A DNA stretch of 64,000 bases. Source: Allolobophora icterica (taxonomy: Eukaryota; Annelida; Clitellata; Crassiclitellata; Lumbricidae). A model generated the notes under the pieces. The model was not told the DNA's origin, made no database searches, and saw only the letters and a program-made list of their open reading frames with translations. Every line of letters starts with the position of its first letter. Position 1 is the first letter of the stretch. The stretch is from positions 37,641,306-37,705,305 of the forward strand of contig OY744611.1 in NCBI GenBank assembly GCA_963556255.1, given 5' to 3'. Of the stretch, positions 33,901-46,100 are shown piece after piece. The translations under genes were made by a program, and so were the position numbers.

Positions 33901-36900
33901 GGTATTTCCTAGGAAACAGCAATCCGCCATTTTGAAATTAATTTTTTGGGGGGTTTCCCGTGGTTCAATTTTGTCGGATTTTGGATATGTTATTCAGCAA
34001 TGGTTCCTGAGCAGGAAACCATTAAAGACCTTATGAGGCAATTCTAACTGTAAATTGCCTGGACTAGTAAAAAAACAGTAAATAATTTCCACTAGGCCGT
34101 ATGTGGTATTATGAAGAAAATGTTGGGGGCCTTGAGCGACCTCTAAAAGTGTTCCAATCTGCTTCAGATTTGGTCTAAATCTTACTTAGGTGAAGTAGAA
34201 CAGATTTAAACTTGTGGAGACTAGTTCTGCTAAAGGTGAATTTTTACCATGGTCTCGTGGACCACCCTAGTATATATGCTCGGTCTCACCTTCTGTCTTT
34301 ACCACAATAGTTCATGCATTTGTCTGCTCACGCTTGCATTTCTACAACTTGCTCCTCATGGGTCTCCCTAAGCAGCGTCTCTTCTCCCCTTCAACCTGTT
34401 CTAAATGCTTCTGCTAAGCTCATCGCTCGACTTCCCCGCTTAGCCCATATCTCTAGTTACATGCTTGATGTCCTGCGCTGGCTCCCTATTGCCGTGCACA
34501 TCCATTATAAGATCGTCCTTGTCTCCAAATCTCAGCCGGGTACTGCCCCAAAATGTCTCTTAATCTTTCTACAATTTAAAGGCTTTCTGCATTTTCTTCT
34601 TGCTCGTTGCACTCTGTCAATTGGCTTGACCCGGGCTTCTGTGCTGAGAATGCCTCTGAATAGTTATTCTGCAAGAGGTGCTTTAAAAATTTCTAGATTC
34701 AATACAATATGATATAATCTTAATGACATTTAACATCCTATAGGCTGGTTTAGTTTGCTCTTGAAGCAATGCTATATTCAATATTTAGTTACAATTAGAC
34801 ACTGATTTTAAGTTTTCAGGCACTTGAGAAGTCTGGACTGTTGTCATCTGATGTAATATTCACTCATAGAATTTATATACCACCTGTTCAAGAGACCTTC
34901 TCTTTACAAAGGAAAAGCTACTATGATTTTTCTTGACTTCACATCTGCATTTGATACAGTTGCTCTAATCTAACATAGCCTGATATAGAGACTATGGAAG
35001 TTTTGCAGCATGCAGTTGTGTTTGTGTCAGAAATTTCGCTTTCTTCAAGTCAAGCACATGAGCCAACTTATATATAAATAATTAGTCAGACTCAATCAAA
35101 ATGTCCATTTTCCTGTACACCATGTGTTTCCAATACTGTGTAATCGAAAGATACAGAAACCTGTTATTATGCAGTTATTACCATACTTCTTTCAGAGACA
35201 AGAAATTGGTGCAATACAAAGAAACAACGACATTGTTCAGAAGCTACAAGCGAAAGCAGAGGCTTTGCATCATGCCATGGCAGAAGTGGAAATGTTGAGG
35301 AAAGAAATTGCTTTAAATGCCGATGCTTTTCAGTCGGCCTTGGCGGAAGTGGAGACATTGAGGAAAGAAAATGCTGTGAGTACATGAAATGCCCATTTTT
35401 AGATTTCCTTTTTCAGACACTGTTTTTGCTATGAAATTAATCAGTTTTGGTTTTTAATTTGTTTAAAAATTTTAATTTTTTGAGATTTCTTAACTAAAAT
35501 GAAAAGTTTCTATGCTGCAATAGAAAGCTTAAACTCCTTGAAGTGATGACATCACCAAATTTATTAGTATGCAATTCGCATGGTCACAAATCTCACAATA
35601 AACCAGAGCGTTACTTTATTAGTAACCCACAGAGTGAATTGTGAAAGAAAACTAAAGAAACTAAAATATATGCACAATGTAATCACACTGGCACAAATGA
35701 GGGGGTTGGAAATGATCCCCCTGGGGTGAGCAATGAAATCTTAACTGGGGTCCTAAGAAAGACTAGGGGGTTGAACCCCCGACTTCGCAACAATTCTCAC
35801 CCTGTCCATGGCTGCCTATCAGAGCTAGCATGAGGAACTGTTCTTTTGTCTTCATCTTACGCAGTGCATTTTGGCAACTTTCATGTTATTATTGCACTGA
35901 TAAATTAAACTGCGTTTTCCTGCTTTTTATTCACACTTGATTCACCCTTCAGATCACATTTATGTTTTTTTTTCAGGCATTGAATGGGAGTCGCCGTCAA
36001 TGTGAAGAACTGAAAAAGAGCTTAGCGTCGTCGAAGAGTGACACAGAGGCTCTGCAGAACTGGAACGATGCTAACGAATTACGCGTCTCACAGATGGAGT
36101 CTTCTGTTGTCGAATGCAGGAGGACGTTTGAGCGACAGCTCAGAGATATGGAGGAGACACTCCAGAAGAAGGAGTCGGAGATTGGCCAACTGACAGAGGA
36201 AAAGAAAACTTTGTTGTTTCGTCTTTCGAAGTTAGAACCTGCCTCAAGTGAACTCGAGGCAACTCAGATGCAAAAAAAAGAATTGGAGGAAAGGTTGAAG
36301 GAGAGTGAAACGAAAATTGAGCAGTTGAAACAGACTGAACAGAAACTGATGGAAACTCTAAAAAAACAGGAAACTGATCATCAAGTAAGCAATTAGCCAT
36401 GCTTCCTTCAATGGTTGAAGATCTTGCAAACCATCTCCCTAAAAACTCAGCATTAAGATGCTTGAGCTAGGGTCCCATTATGCACAGTGGTTAGTTCCTG
36501 ACATGTTCTGCTACTTGCAAAATTTGTGGGCTCAATATTTGACATGATAGAAATGTCACTTTGCTTGCTTTAATTTGAAATGAATGAATAATTTAATATT
36601 TATAATAATTTTATTAATGGTCTATGAATTTACCTGAAATTGCCTTTTGGATGATGTAGAGTAAGGATCAAGACAACTTCAACTTAGCGTTCAAAATATT
36701 CATTCCTGAGACTTCACTGCACCTTTTGATGCAGTAAACCAGTTAGTAGAACCTAAGATTGTGAGTTTGAGTTTGCTGAGTAGATACTGATGTGTAAGTT
36801 CATGCATGATTGCCTCTGTCACCAAGCAGTGGAATTATTACTGGCTTTGGCTGGAGGTCAAAGGTGCTGGTGCTACTCCAGAATTGTTGAAAAACAGTTG

Positions 36901-39900
36901 CTGTAGCTGATGTCAGGTCTGCTTAACCGCCGGATGGGTACAGTAGTGCTCTCACTCCAGCATTACTAAGTGCATTTGCAATGATTGTGGACATGGGTAC
37001 TGGTCACTACAAGATGTAAGCATCACCATGGAAAGAGGAATGACTTTGACTTTAATTTTGAATAAATATCCATGGGGGAAAAGGAATTAATTTGATGTTG
37101 GTAAATAAGAAATGGTCACTGTGAGATGTAAGCATCACCGTGGAAAGAGAATGACTTTGACTTAAGTAGAATGAATATGGGAAAAATGGAATTACTTTGA
37201 TGTTGGTAAATAAGAAAATGAAACACATGTATCGATATTATAATAGGAATGCAGTGTGACAGCACCCAATGATTTGCTGGATTTGACGGGGAACCAGCGT
37301 GAGGTGACCGTTTTTACCCATGTGAACGAAAAAGCCCAGTGGGATATGTCTCAGCTCGTTCTGGATCTTGATACTAAGGAAGCAGAAATCAACATCTTAC
37401 AGTCTCTCCTAACGCAGCGTGAGAGCAAACTTAAGGCATGTTTGATTGTTTTATATTGTATTGTATTTATATATTTATAAAGCACTTCCCACAGTGCTCA
37501 CCAATCAGAGGTGCTGATTGTAGGTTTCATTGTACAAGCAACTGCACTAAGGATAGTTGTAGGTACTGCAGCTTATGCTTTTGGCTTTCATGAGCTGCAT
37601 TTATTTTTACTAGTACTAGTCGTGGTACCTGAAGTAAGATAAGGTAATGCCAGTGTTTTACAGGCCTTCAAACAAGCTCTTCAGAAGTGTATTGAAATTG
37701 AAGTATCTTTGACAACATCTTCAAGAACAAACCAGATTTTTATTTGTGCCCTTTAATACTAGTTTTTAATCACACTGCATAACCTCATTTGTGTGCTCCA
37801 AAAATCTGGTTTTATTGGTGCTGTAGAAAGCATTCTCGTATTTGCCTCAGTAATCTTATTTCAAATTGTTTATAAATATATGAAGTAATCTCATTTGATC
37901 TTTACTCACTCAACGCTCGTGAATAGTGTGCCTGCGCTTGGCCTTCGGGTGGCTCTTTAGATGTTTGGAGATTACGATTACTCAAGAAGTATGAGAATAG
38001 TTGAGCAAGAAGAACATGCCAGTAGATATTGAAACGTTTGCTGAATTTTATGATTAAAATGATTAAAAATATGATTAAAATATGTACAGTGTTTTGCTGT
38101 TGTCTCATTTAGGAATCTGAAAAAGAAAATTCGGGGTTGTCTGCTACCATCAAAAGATTACAGAATGAAATGAAACCAAACGAAGGCGCGAAATGGGATG
38201 AGAATTTTCGGAATGTTAGCATTTGCTTGGTTGCTCAATTATACTGGGAAAATGAAGAATTAATGTTTAAAGTTGTGTATGTGTCATAGTATTTTCGAGG
38301 TCAGAGAACAGTTTAGACCCTGCAGAGACTGACATAGTTGTATGTTTATTTAATGTTTTGTTTTCTAGTTAACTAGTTCACTGGCGCTTCTGAGTAGTTT
38401 TCTTGAAGAGGCGTTACAAGGAAACTCAGCCATACATCTAGAAGCTGTTACCTGGATACTGGGGTGACCCCGCTTAGCGGAATTGTATCCCTTTGGGGCC
38501 GCCCATTGCTACCAATAGCTAGTATAAGTCTAATTGTGTTTAAAAGTTGGAATTGTGATTTTGTTGTTATTGGTCGCAATAAACTATATATCCATGAATG
38601 AATGAATGAATTGACTCTAGTGACATTTACATCATTTGTGAACCATATTAAGTTCCAAGTGATTGGTGTATTTGTGGTGCACGGACTCTTTAACTGAAGA
38701 CTGTGGCGGTTTCTTTTTGGCTTTCAAACATCTGTGTATCTAACTGCTCCTCACATGGCGACTGGCGTACCATGCCTTGCATTTCTGTGACCTGCGTGTG
38801 TCAAAAAGGTTTGTTATAATAATAAATATAATGATGGAGCTTCTTTGGGTGTGTGTAATACAGTTACGATGTGATTTATTATATGGAGTTGCCTCTTCTT
38901 AAATGAAGTATGAAGATGGTTTTGTAGACAAATGGTCTGACTGATACCCTGAAGGCTGTAGACCAGAAGGAATTACACCGGGAACTTCTGCATCAGCTCC
39001 ACTCGGTTAGTTTTATGAAGAATTTGATGATTAGCCGAGAAAACTGATCCTGCAATATATATCATAGTTTATGTCATAATGTGTTGTATGTCTTAATTCA
39101 TATCATATTGTGTTATTCTCATTGATGACAAATGGAGAGTACTGGTATGAAATTAATTTACTTGACATTTTAGGCTCAGAATGAGGTGAAGAAACTAGAA
39201 AAGGAGCTGAAAGTCTTGCGAGGAAGTACAGAAGTAAGTGTCATATGATGTAAGGGCAGGCTTGATTTTAGACAGTAATAAAATTTAATTTTGTGTATTA
39301 CATTAAAGGCTGTCCTTAGTGCAGTTGCTTGTACAATCAAACCTCATTAAACCGTGAAGTCTATTACAGTGCTGATGATTTATATTTGCTGATCTTGTTA
39401 CACCATCGATCTGATTAATAAAACTCAGTCATTGATATTGCAGTAAAGTTCCATGGTATAAGTGGGGATTCGATCTGTGGAGATATTGCATTTTTAAGCT
39501 TTGTAATTTATAAAGTTTCCCTCATTCAGGTAATCACTTGCATAACCATGATTTTTGTTGTTAAAGTTTTTTTGATTTCAGTATTTTGTATGTCTATCTT
39601 TTGCTGCAGAATTTAACTGACATTGACTTTGCTTATCGCTGTGTCGAAAAAAGTCTAACAAATATTGTAGATGAGGTAACATACTGATGAAGATTTTTCG
39701 TGTTGTAATTTAGGTTGAAGTTTTAAGAGCGTTTTGCTTTTAGTTAGAAGTTAGTTCTAAGTTAGGTGTTTGGAGTAAACCCTTTCCTAAACCCGTTACT
39801 GCTTTGATGCATACCAGTATGTCTAATATTACCTTGAATACTTCTTTCGTTGCCTGTGTGTTTTTGATACAGCCATTCCAGTCTTCTGGAGCGCCATTTG

Positions 39901-42900
39901 ACTGATTGATTTAGACATTCTAACTAGTAAATGTTGCAGAGCATTTTAACGATCCTCTATCCATTTTCAAGGCCTCTGTCACCCAGCAGTATAGTTTATT
40001 ACTGGCAGGAAATGTGAAACAAACAGCAACTCATGCGAGTCTTTGTGTACTGGCCCAAGAACAGAAGAAAGGAAATGAGCGCTCCACTGTGGCATAATGG
40101 TGACTTTGCCTTTAGTTCTGTAATACTATGGCTGATGGAGTGGGAGACGGAGGAAGGAAATGGAGAGAATGGGTGGAAAGGGAGCACATCTTGTAGTCAG
40201 GACCCTGATTTGCATGTGGGTGACATGTTGCCAATGATGGAGCATGTTCAAAATGCATTGCCCTGCTGTTGGTCTGATTGTTTGGCTTGCCCATAAAACT
40301 TTTTGTACTGAACGAAACTTTGTTCAGACTGACTAAGTGCTGGTACTATGTTTATAGTTACTTGCATTGTAGGTGGTTTCATTTTGTATTAGTTGATTTC
40401 TTGTTTGCTTTACATAAAATTTGACTGTTCTGTTTCTTTGCTTTGCTTTTGTGAACTGATAACCTTTATGCAACAGTTTAATTTTTACATATTTTTTAAT
40501 AGAAAATACTGAGGACGTGAGGCGAGATTGTAAATTATATCATTAGTCATATGTTGCATTGGTGTAAACATAACAAAAATTGTGGATTGTGATCAATCCA
40601 AATAGCATATGATAACTGATTTATATTTGCCCAGAGAGGAACATATTTTGTTATCCTGCCTTCTACTCTCATGCATAGCAACAGCTGTATTATTTATCAG
40701 AAATTGAACTTCGTAGTGAGTTGTCTTTTCTCATGTTGCATATTGGTTAACAGGAAACATTCTTTTGAAGCAGTTTGAATAAGTAGCACCATATATTTTA
40801 ATGCAGTTAGATATGTGTCAGCTGAGGTTGCTATCAGTAAACAATTTTAACGGTCTTTTAGACCTGGAGATGGGATTGTGCGAACAAATTGTCCGGGAAA
40901 AATTTTCTTGTGATACAGTTTTCATTTGTTATTGTTTTTGTTTTTAGAATTGTGCCAACTGTTCTGATGTAAACATCAAGCTCGTTTAGTTATATGCAAA
41001 CCAAAATGAAAGATTATTTGATTGATGAATTACAATTATTTATACGGCTTCTGCCAGATATTCTAGAACTACTTTAATCAAGGAGCATGTTATCTTTCCT
41101 TCCATTCCCTTCCCTTACTCCATCTTACCTTACCTTCATTTAGTTACAGATATGTGAGAATATTCGTGTGATTTTGTTACCTTACCATACCTTATGTTGC
41201 CTAACTTTGATGGATGTGGTAGTAGTGTTCATGTTGTTTAGTATTTAGTATTCGTAGTTTGGCAGTCATTAGTCTAACGATGCTTGTTAATTTAGCAAGT
41301 AGTAAGCCTGTTTGGTTTGATGTGTCTTATTATCTCTGTTGTTCTTAGTACCATATAGAGCCTGTGTTATGGTAGCGATGTCACACTGCAACTGGCTTTG
41401 TTTCAAAAATTACTGATAAATTAAGCTTTTCACCATAACCATTATCATCATTATTATTGGATTTGTTGTTGTTGTCATCAGTAGAAGCATCACCAGCATC
41501 ATCACTATAATCATCTGAAAATCGGAACTGTTCAACCATAGATCAATAAACATTTGCAGCTTATCTTAAGTCTCACCTTTTTAGATCTATCGGAGTGTTT
41601 GTAATTGCAGTGTCCAGATACTGCCACTGTAAGTAATCATTGTCTTTGCCATTTTTATCATTACTTTCTTTATTTACCTGTGGCTATTTTTGTAACTACC
41701 TTCTTCATGTACCTGTTAAGAATATCCTTTTAACGTATGTTTATGATATATGTTACTTGTTCTTGTTAAAGATGGAGGAGAAGATTAAAGATCTGCAGGA
41801 TCGTCTGGATGTTGCAGAGGCCGAGAAACTGGAGACGTTCCTACAGTTGAGTCAAGTGAGTGCGTTGACGATATTCCATTTTTCTTTTGCTCATTATGCC
41901 AGTGTGCGTAAATTGTGTAAAGTGCATACTTGAAAACAGCATAAAATTATGCTTACTGATACTTAGATTTTAGTTTGATCTCCACAGAATGGAGCAGAAG
42001 AAATAGTAAAAGCAGTGTCTTTCATGTTTTCGGTTATGTTGCATGAACTGCACGATCACTTTCATTGCTACACTAGATCGTCTTTCACTGGCCGTTTATT
42101 GTCTGTGTTTTTATCTGAGTTTTTTAGATACTTTACTGGTCATTTCTGTCTTCATTTGTTTACGTGTGTTTTTTTTCACTTATCAGTGGTTTTCCCAGCT
42201 TATTTAGTTGTTAGTTCTCGTGTTTACGTTATGCTTTGGTTTTATGAAATTGTGCATGAATTTAAATGTGTTTAGTTAAGGGCTACACATGAATTGGTTC
42301 TTGGGGAACTGCATGATCTGCGTCAAACAGCTGATTCATACAAGGCAAGAATATTCTCGATCCATTTACTTATTATTGCTGTAATATTACCTAGTACAGT
42401 ATGTAGCATATGGTGTATGTACAGATACTTGCTGCCTAAAGTATGCATAAAAATGCAAGGAATTTTTGGTCTTTGTTTTCAAGTGAATGTAGTTCTGTGT
42501 TAGGTTGTTCACATGCTGTCTAGATCTGTATTGAAACTGTAGAGTGAAGGAGCAAGAATTTTGCACTTGATTGCATGTAAGTGTAATGCTTGAGTCTTTC
42601 AGATCACAAGACATTGAGGAGAAACTCTGGCCTTTGTTTTCTATTACTACACCAGAGACTCTTTATAAAAGTTCAGTATACACATAAAATTCTGACGATA
42701 CAATACAATAACCTGCACTCTATCCATTCGGCTACTGTGACCTGACAACACAGTCTGAGATATGGATTCCAAAATTAGTTCAGCTGGGGAAAATGACCTT
42801 GTTGTAACTTTACCTCTTTATAAAGTGGTTCTTGACAGATGTTTGAATACTTCAGTCTGTTTCAAATCAACATAGGCTGTCTGTCTCAATGGAATGATCT

Positions 42901-43151
42901 TCTGGATGGTGTGACCTGTTTATGGCTTTGATTTGATGTGCCATCAGTTGATGTCTTGTGTATTAGACACTGATGCTACTGAAGTTACTAAATAATGCTA
43001 ATAATAGCAAAGATGTGTTTTAACAAGTTTTGGGTGAGTTGTCTCAGCTAAAGGCTTGTAATGTAATTTCTGTTGAAATTCTTTTTGCCTTTAGGAGGAT
43101 CTCACAATAGAAGACGACAATGAATCTCTGTCGCAACTAACGCGACAGTGA
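27799..43151 (+). CDS. Kinectin / ribosome-binding protein 1-like coiled-coil membrane protein
   Basis: Predicted ER-anchored coiled-coil protein of 863 residues. Coding exons: 27799-27908, 28280-29004, 29773-29867, 31381-31556, 32126-32300, 35196-35375, 35977-36384, 37247-37435, 38113-38214, 38928-39005, 39174-39233, 39610-39675, 41611-41628, 41772-41855, 42276-42344, 43095-43151 (TGA); all junctions agree in phase. Residues after M53 (ATG 28326, MDQYEALLCGLIVFFFSACL) give a short luminal end and one membrane span. Then come NEETFDKVLKERE and a Lys-rich stretch, as in kinectin and p180, with acidic/Ser-rich sequence and about 500 residues of charged heptad coiled coil. The family anchors organelles, kinesin or ribosomes at the ER. 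The first exon adds 52 residues not known from the family; ATG 28326 may be the true start. An in-frame TAG at 27760 precedes ATG 27799. The exon 2 donor (GAG|GTTTGG) is weak, and GTAAGA at 28970 or GTAACA at 29031 would break phase. Introns after 37435 and 42344 need GC donors. Length is shorter than vertebrate homologues. Confidence 0.65.
31108..31318 (+). mobile_element. tRNA-derived SINE family A, 5'-truncated copy
   Basis: CTGCCAGGGCAGAAATTTG, TTCTGCTTCACCTGCCAACT, TACACTGACTGTAAAC, CCATGGTTGCCTCAGGGC and ACTGCTCTTCTT follow in the same order as the full copy at 49853-50128. It lies in the intron before exon 31381-31556. Confidence 0.8.
32620..32915 (-). mobile_element. Partial copy of the CATAGGCGTAGAC element, minus strand
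   Basis: Reading the minus strand from 32915: CATTGACGTAGACTCTGGGG, CAGCCGGGGCACGTG, then AATTGAGGAGG and AGAAGAATATCTTGAAATAT. This follows the left part of the element at 13254-13940. I could not find the other terminus, so it is probably truncated or internally deleted. It is nested inside the 32355-34269 element. Confidence 0.65.
33020..34075. repeat. About 180-bp tandem repeat, six copies
   Basis: Unit landmarks: CCGCCATTTTGAAATTCACT, TTTGGGGGTTTTCCCGTGGT, CCAATTTTGTCGGATTTTGG, ATATGTTATTCAGCAATGGT, CCTGAGCAGGAAACCG and GGTATTTCCTAGGAAACAGC. Successive TTTTGGGG landmarks fall 174-183 bases apart. Copies are roughly 85-90% alike. The array is entirely within the TAGGGTGGTCCA element. Confidence 0.92.
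34320..34715 (+). mobile_element. L2/CR1-like LINE 3' fragment
   Basis: Encodes, with decay, PLQPVLNASAKLIARLPR, LDVLRWLPIAVHIHYKIVL and SQPGTAPKCLL. This is the C-terminal region of L2/CR1 reverse transcriptase ORFs (L-N-A-A-A-R-L-I then L-H-W-L-P-V). It ends with the GCCTCTGAATAGTTATTCTG tail. The same family lies at 62467-63008 on the minus strand. Confidence 0.8.
34820..35060 (+). mobile_element. LINE reverse-transcriptase motif-A fragment
   Basis: The frame around 34908-34965 reads KATMIFLDFTSAFDTVAL, the known palm motif A of non-LTR reverse transcriptases (F-L-D-F-x-S-A-F-D-T-V), followed shortly by stops. It is a second, separate LINE remnant in the same intron. Confidence 0.7.
35797..35862 (+). 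mobile_element. tRNA-derived SINE family A, 3' end only
   Basis: CCATGGCTGCCTATCAGAGC, TAGCATGAGGAACTGTTCTT matches the last part of the SINE at 49853-50128. Confidence 0.55.
37003..37219. repeat. 108-bp tandem duplication in an intron
   Basis: TGGTCACTACAAGATGTAAG ... TTTGATGTTGGTAAATAAGA (37003-37110) is repeated at 37111-37219 with small indels. It directly precedes the acceptor region of exon 37247-37435. Confidence 0.85.
37478..37530 (-). mobile_element. L2-like 3' tail fragment, minus strand
   Basis: The reverse complement reads CAGCACCTCTGATTGGTGAG, CACTGTGGGAAGTGCTTTAT, the family 3' tail pattern. A plus-strand tail of the same kind lies at about 38382-38415 (GGCGCTTCTGAGTAGTTTTC). 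Confidence 0.5.
37913..37984 (+). repeat. Dispersed repeat (GTTTGGAGATTACGATTAC), second direct copy
   Basis: ACGCTCGTGAATAGTGTGCC, TGCGCTTGGCCTTCGGGTGG, CTCTTTAGATGTTTGGAGAT matches 14837-14916. Confidence 0.8.
41611..41628 (+). CDS. 18-base in-frame microexon of the coiled-coil gene
   Basis: TGTCCAGATACTGCCACT lies between a good acceptor (GTAATTGCAG) and a consensus donor (GTAAGT). It is phase 0 at both ends, matching the phase-0 exons on either side (end 39675, start 41772), and would add CPDTAT between VDE and MEEKIKDL. It may be alternatively used. Confidence 0.5.
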
Positions 43152-46100
43152 AAGCAAAGTTGACGTGAACCTGCTTCACGTGGTGACAAAAGCTTCCATC
43201 ACCATCGCACTCAACATATCAGTCTATTTATTTGCTCAAGTGATATGCCATCGACATGCCATGACAATATATATCTGCACACAATTGCATATTACACACA
43301 TGTGTAGGGTTGCCAGGTTTTGAACCCGACTGTGCTGTAACTGGGCACTTGATGAAATTGGAGGTAATGATGGACGTGCTCCACATTTTTACTTATTGAA
43401 TGTACTGTCGACTAATTCAGTCATACAGAGCTGGTCATGATGGCCCTGTGTGAAATGACAGTAGTATGAACGCAGTTACTACTGGAAGTGACCAGCAGTG
43501 CATTACTGTATAAGGCAACTCGGTATGCAGAAACTTGCAAGCATAAGTGTATTTTGCGGGGGTATCCGTACCCCACTTTTTGGACTTGGGAGTCTATGGG
43601 GTACCGTACCCCACTTTTTGAACAATGCCAGTCAATAGTTTATTATTGTGCCTTCCCAGAGATCGCAGTCTCAGCCTTGCTTTGTGTGTGTAATTGGTAC
43701 CTCCACTTTTTAGACAAAAGTTACGCCCCTGCTTGCAAGTGTACAATCTTTTTGCTTCTGAGAGATTCGTAGGTAGGAGTTGCTGTATAAGTCCTGTGTT
43801 ACAATTACAATTACAATTAGGAATGGTTTGCTAATTATAAGGATCAGATACCGGTAGTTACACTTTTCTAAAATATGGTCACTCAAAACAGGCACTGGTA
43901 TCGTAATACTTCATCACGCTACTTTACGAAAATGGTTGGAATGAGAATACCTCCCACTCACAAACCCTTCAACTCGACATTTTTAGTATGCTTCAAATTT
44001 CTGTCCAGTATTTTTGCAGGAATTGCCTGGCAACCCTACATGTAAAAGTACCGAGTGATTCTCTTAGTTATTTTTATTGTTTTAACACTGCTTTTATTCT
44101 AAGAACACAATTGTTAAGACGTGGGTAATGCTGCAAAGGTGGACAGGGTTTACATGTAATTGTTAATATTAATTGGCATTTCTTTTTACACAGCACAGGA
44201 CAGTGTAACAGAAGTCGAGTTTTAGGATGTGACTGACATATTATATATAAGAACACAGTTGCAATGCCTACCACGTTGTTCTTAGAGGCCATTAAAGGTT
44301 CTTCATAAATGTGTTTAAAATGCCTGTGCTTCCATCAACGTAATGTCGCTTTTAATGCAAAAATTGTGTGTTTGTTTTAATATCTTTTTAGATTTTGTCT
44401 CATTCCGAGTTATCGCTAAATGTGCATTCAACGACGTTTCTCTTTTTTGATTGTTTGCTATTTTCGACTGCCTTTTATAGCTTGGTTCCTTTTGAGTTTG
44501 AAGCTTCTATGCTTGTTCAGTAATGTGTTTTCATTTGTTTAGTTCTGTGTGTTGCCTGTGGATATGCATGTGATGCTTTTGAACTGCTGTGTGATGCAGC
44601 AGCTTCTGTTGTGCTAATTGCGTCCGCACCAACATTCCAGTCTAGATACGAGACTGCCTTTTCATGGCCAACACTGCCAAGAGATCTCGCTTCAGTATCT
44701 CATAAGACTATGAGTGTCTTGATACATGTATGTACACATATACATTTATGAACTTGGGTAAATGGCACAATGGCTTAGTGTCTGTGTAGTGGCATTTGAC
44801 CCAGTGGGTCATGGTTTTAACTGCCAATGCATCAAATCCATTGGAATTTGAATGCCTTGAAAAGCACAGAGAAAGGCTACCTAGTTTATTCGTGTACTGG
44901 CTCTATATAAATAAATGTCTCGTTTACATTGCATTATCCAACGGTTGCCAAGGTTGTGTACGTATTTGTGTGGTTGCGATTTTAAATTTATGGTTGCAAT
45001 TACACTGGACATTTGTTAGTGGCTTTTAGCAGCACTTCCCACCTTATAACACCATACTTTCTGTGAGAGTGATAATGTTCTTGCCTTGTCTTTGATTGTC
45101 TTGGAATCATGAACATTTTAATGATGAGCTGCATTGGTCTCCCAGTGGCTTTTGGTACATTAAAGTGTTTAACAGTTTGTGGAAATTGCAATGGAAACAA
45201 CAAGAAGGCACGAGAGACAAGACTGATAGAAAGGAACTTAGACTTTAAGATAAATACATACACAAACATGGATACACGGATTTACAGAGAATGAAGAGGT
45301 TTTAAAAATGAAAATTATATAAACTCGCAAATTTTCTTGGCACTGCACAATGCATTGTAATGTGAAGTTTTTTTGCAAATGTTTTCTGGTACTGCCGTGC
45401 TTTGTTATAAATTCAACGCCTTCCAAGTCACCGATGTATGTTACAAATGACCTTAATTTGCTTTTGATTTTATAAAAGTCATTGGTTTTTATTGTTTTAG
45501 CACAGCTTTTACTGAAGAATTTGTACCTTTGAGTGTGTGCCTTGACTAGAATGTATTTTAGGAGCTAGTGCCTTGGATAGTTAATGACAGCAATGATGAT
45601 TGGCTTTAAGTTAATTCACCGAGTAATTTTCAAGTTCATTTTATTTGGAGCAGAGCTGTGACCAATTTTTCCTAAGTAATTAATTGATTGCTCAATAAAC
45701 TGTGTTTTGATTAATAATTTTGGATTTTCACATTATTTTATAAAAGCATGTTGAAGAGGAGTTGTATTTGATCTAGTAAGGTCATAAGAATCGTTGGAGA
45801 CAGATAAAGGCATGCAGCTGGTCTCAGATTTCTGCTTAGTACCCCATGTCCGACCGCAATGTACAATTTTTCCGTGTACAGTGAATAAACATGTGAATAA
45901 ATCTAGCAAAATACACCAAAGGGGTGTAGTGCTTGTTTTAAAGTAGGTGTAGTCCAAAGTTGTTTCTAAAATACATGTACATTAAAGTTATGGTCCCAGA
46001 ATCCATGTGGTTAGCTCGTTCGTTCTTAGGTAGCAGCCATTGAGGGCAGTGGTGGCGCCAGACCTTTTTTTTATAACCAGGGCATAGCCAGGGCAGTCAT

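Larger units (their letters stand above)
32355..34269. mobile_element. hAT-like element with TAGGGTGGTCCA ends and internal satellite, 1915 bp
   Basis: Left TAGGGTGGTCCA and right TGGACCACCCTA are perfect 12-bp inverted repeats. They are flanked by the exact 8-bp duplication GTATATAT (32347-32354 and 34270-34277). Inside are a nested fragment (32620-32915) and a 180-bp tandem array (33020-34075). No transposase is visible. It is inserted in the intron after exon 32126-32300. Confidence 0.85.
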
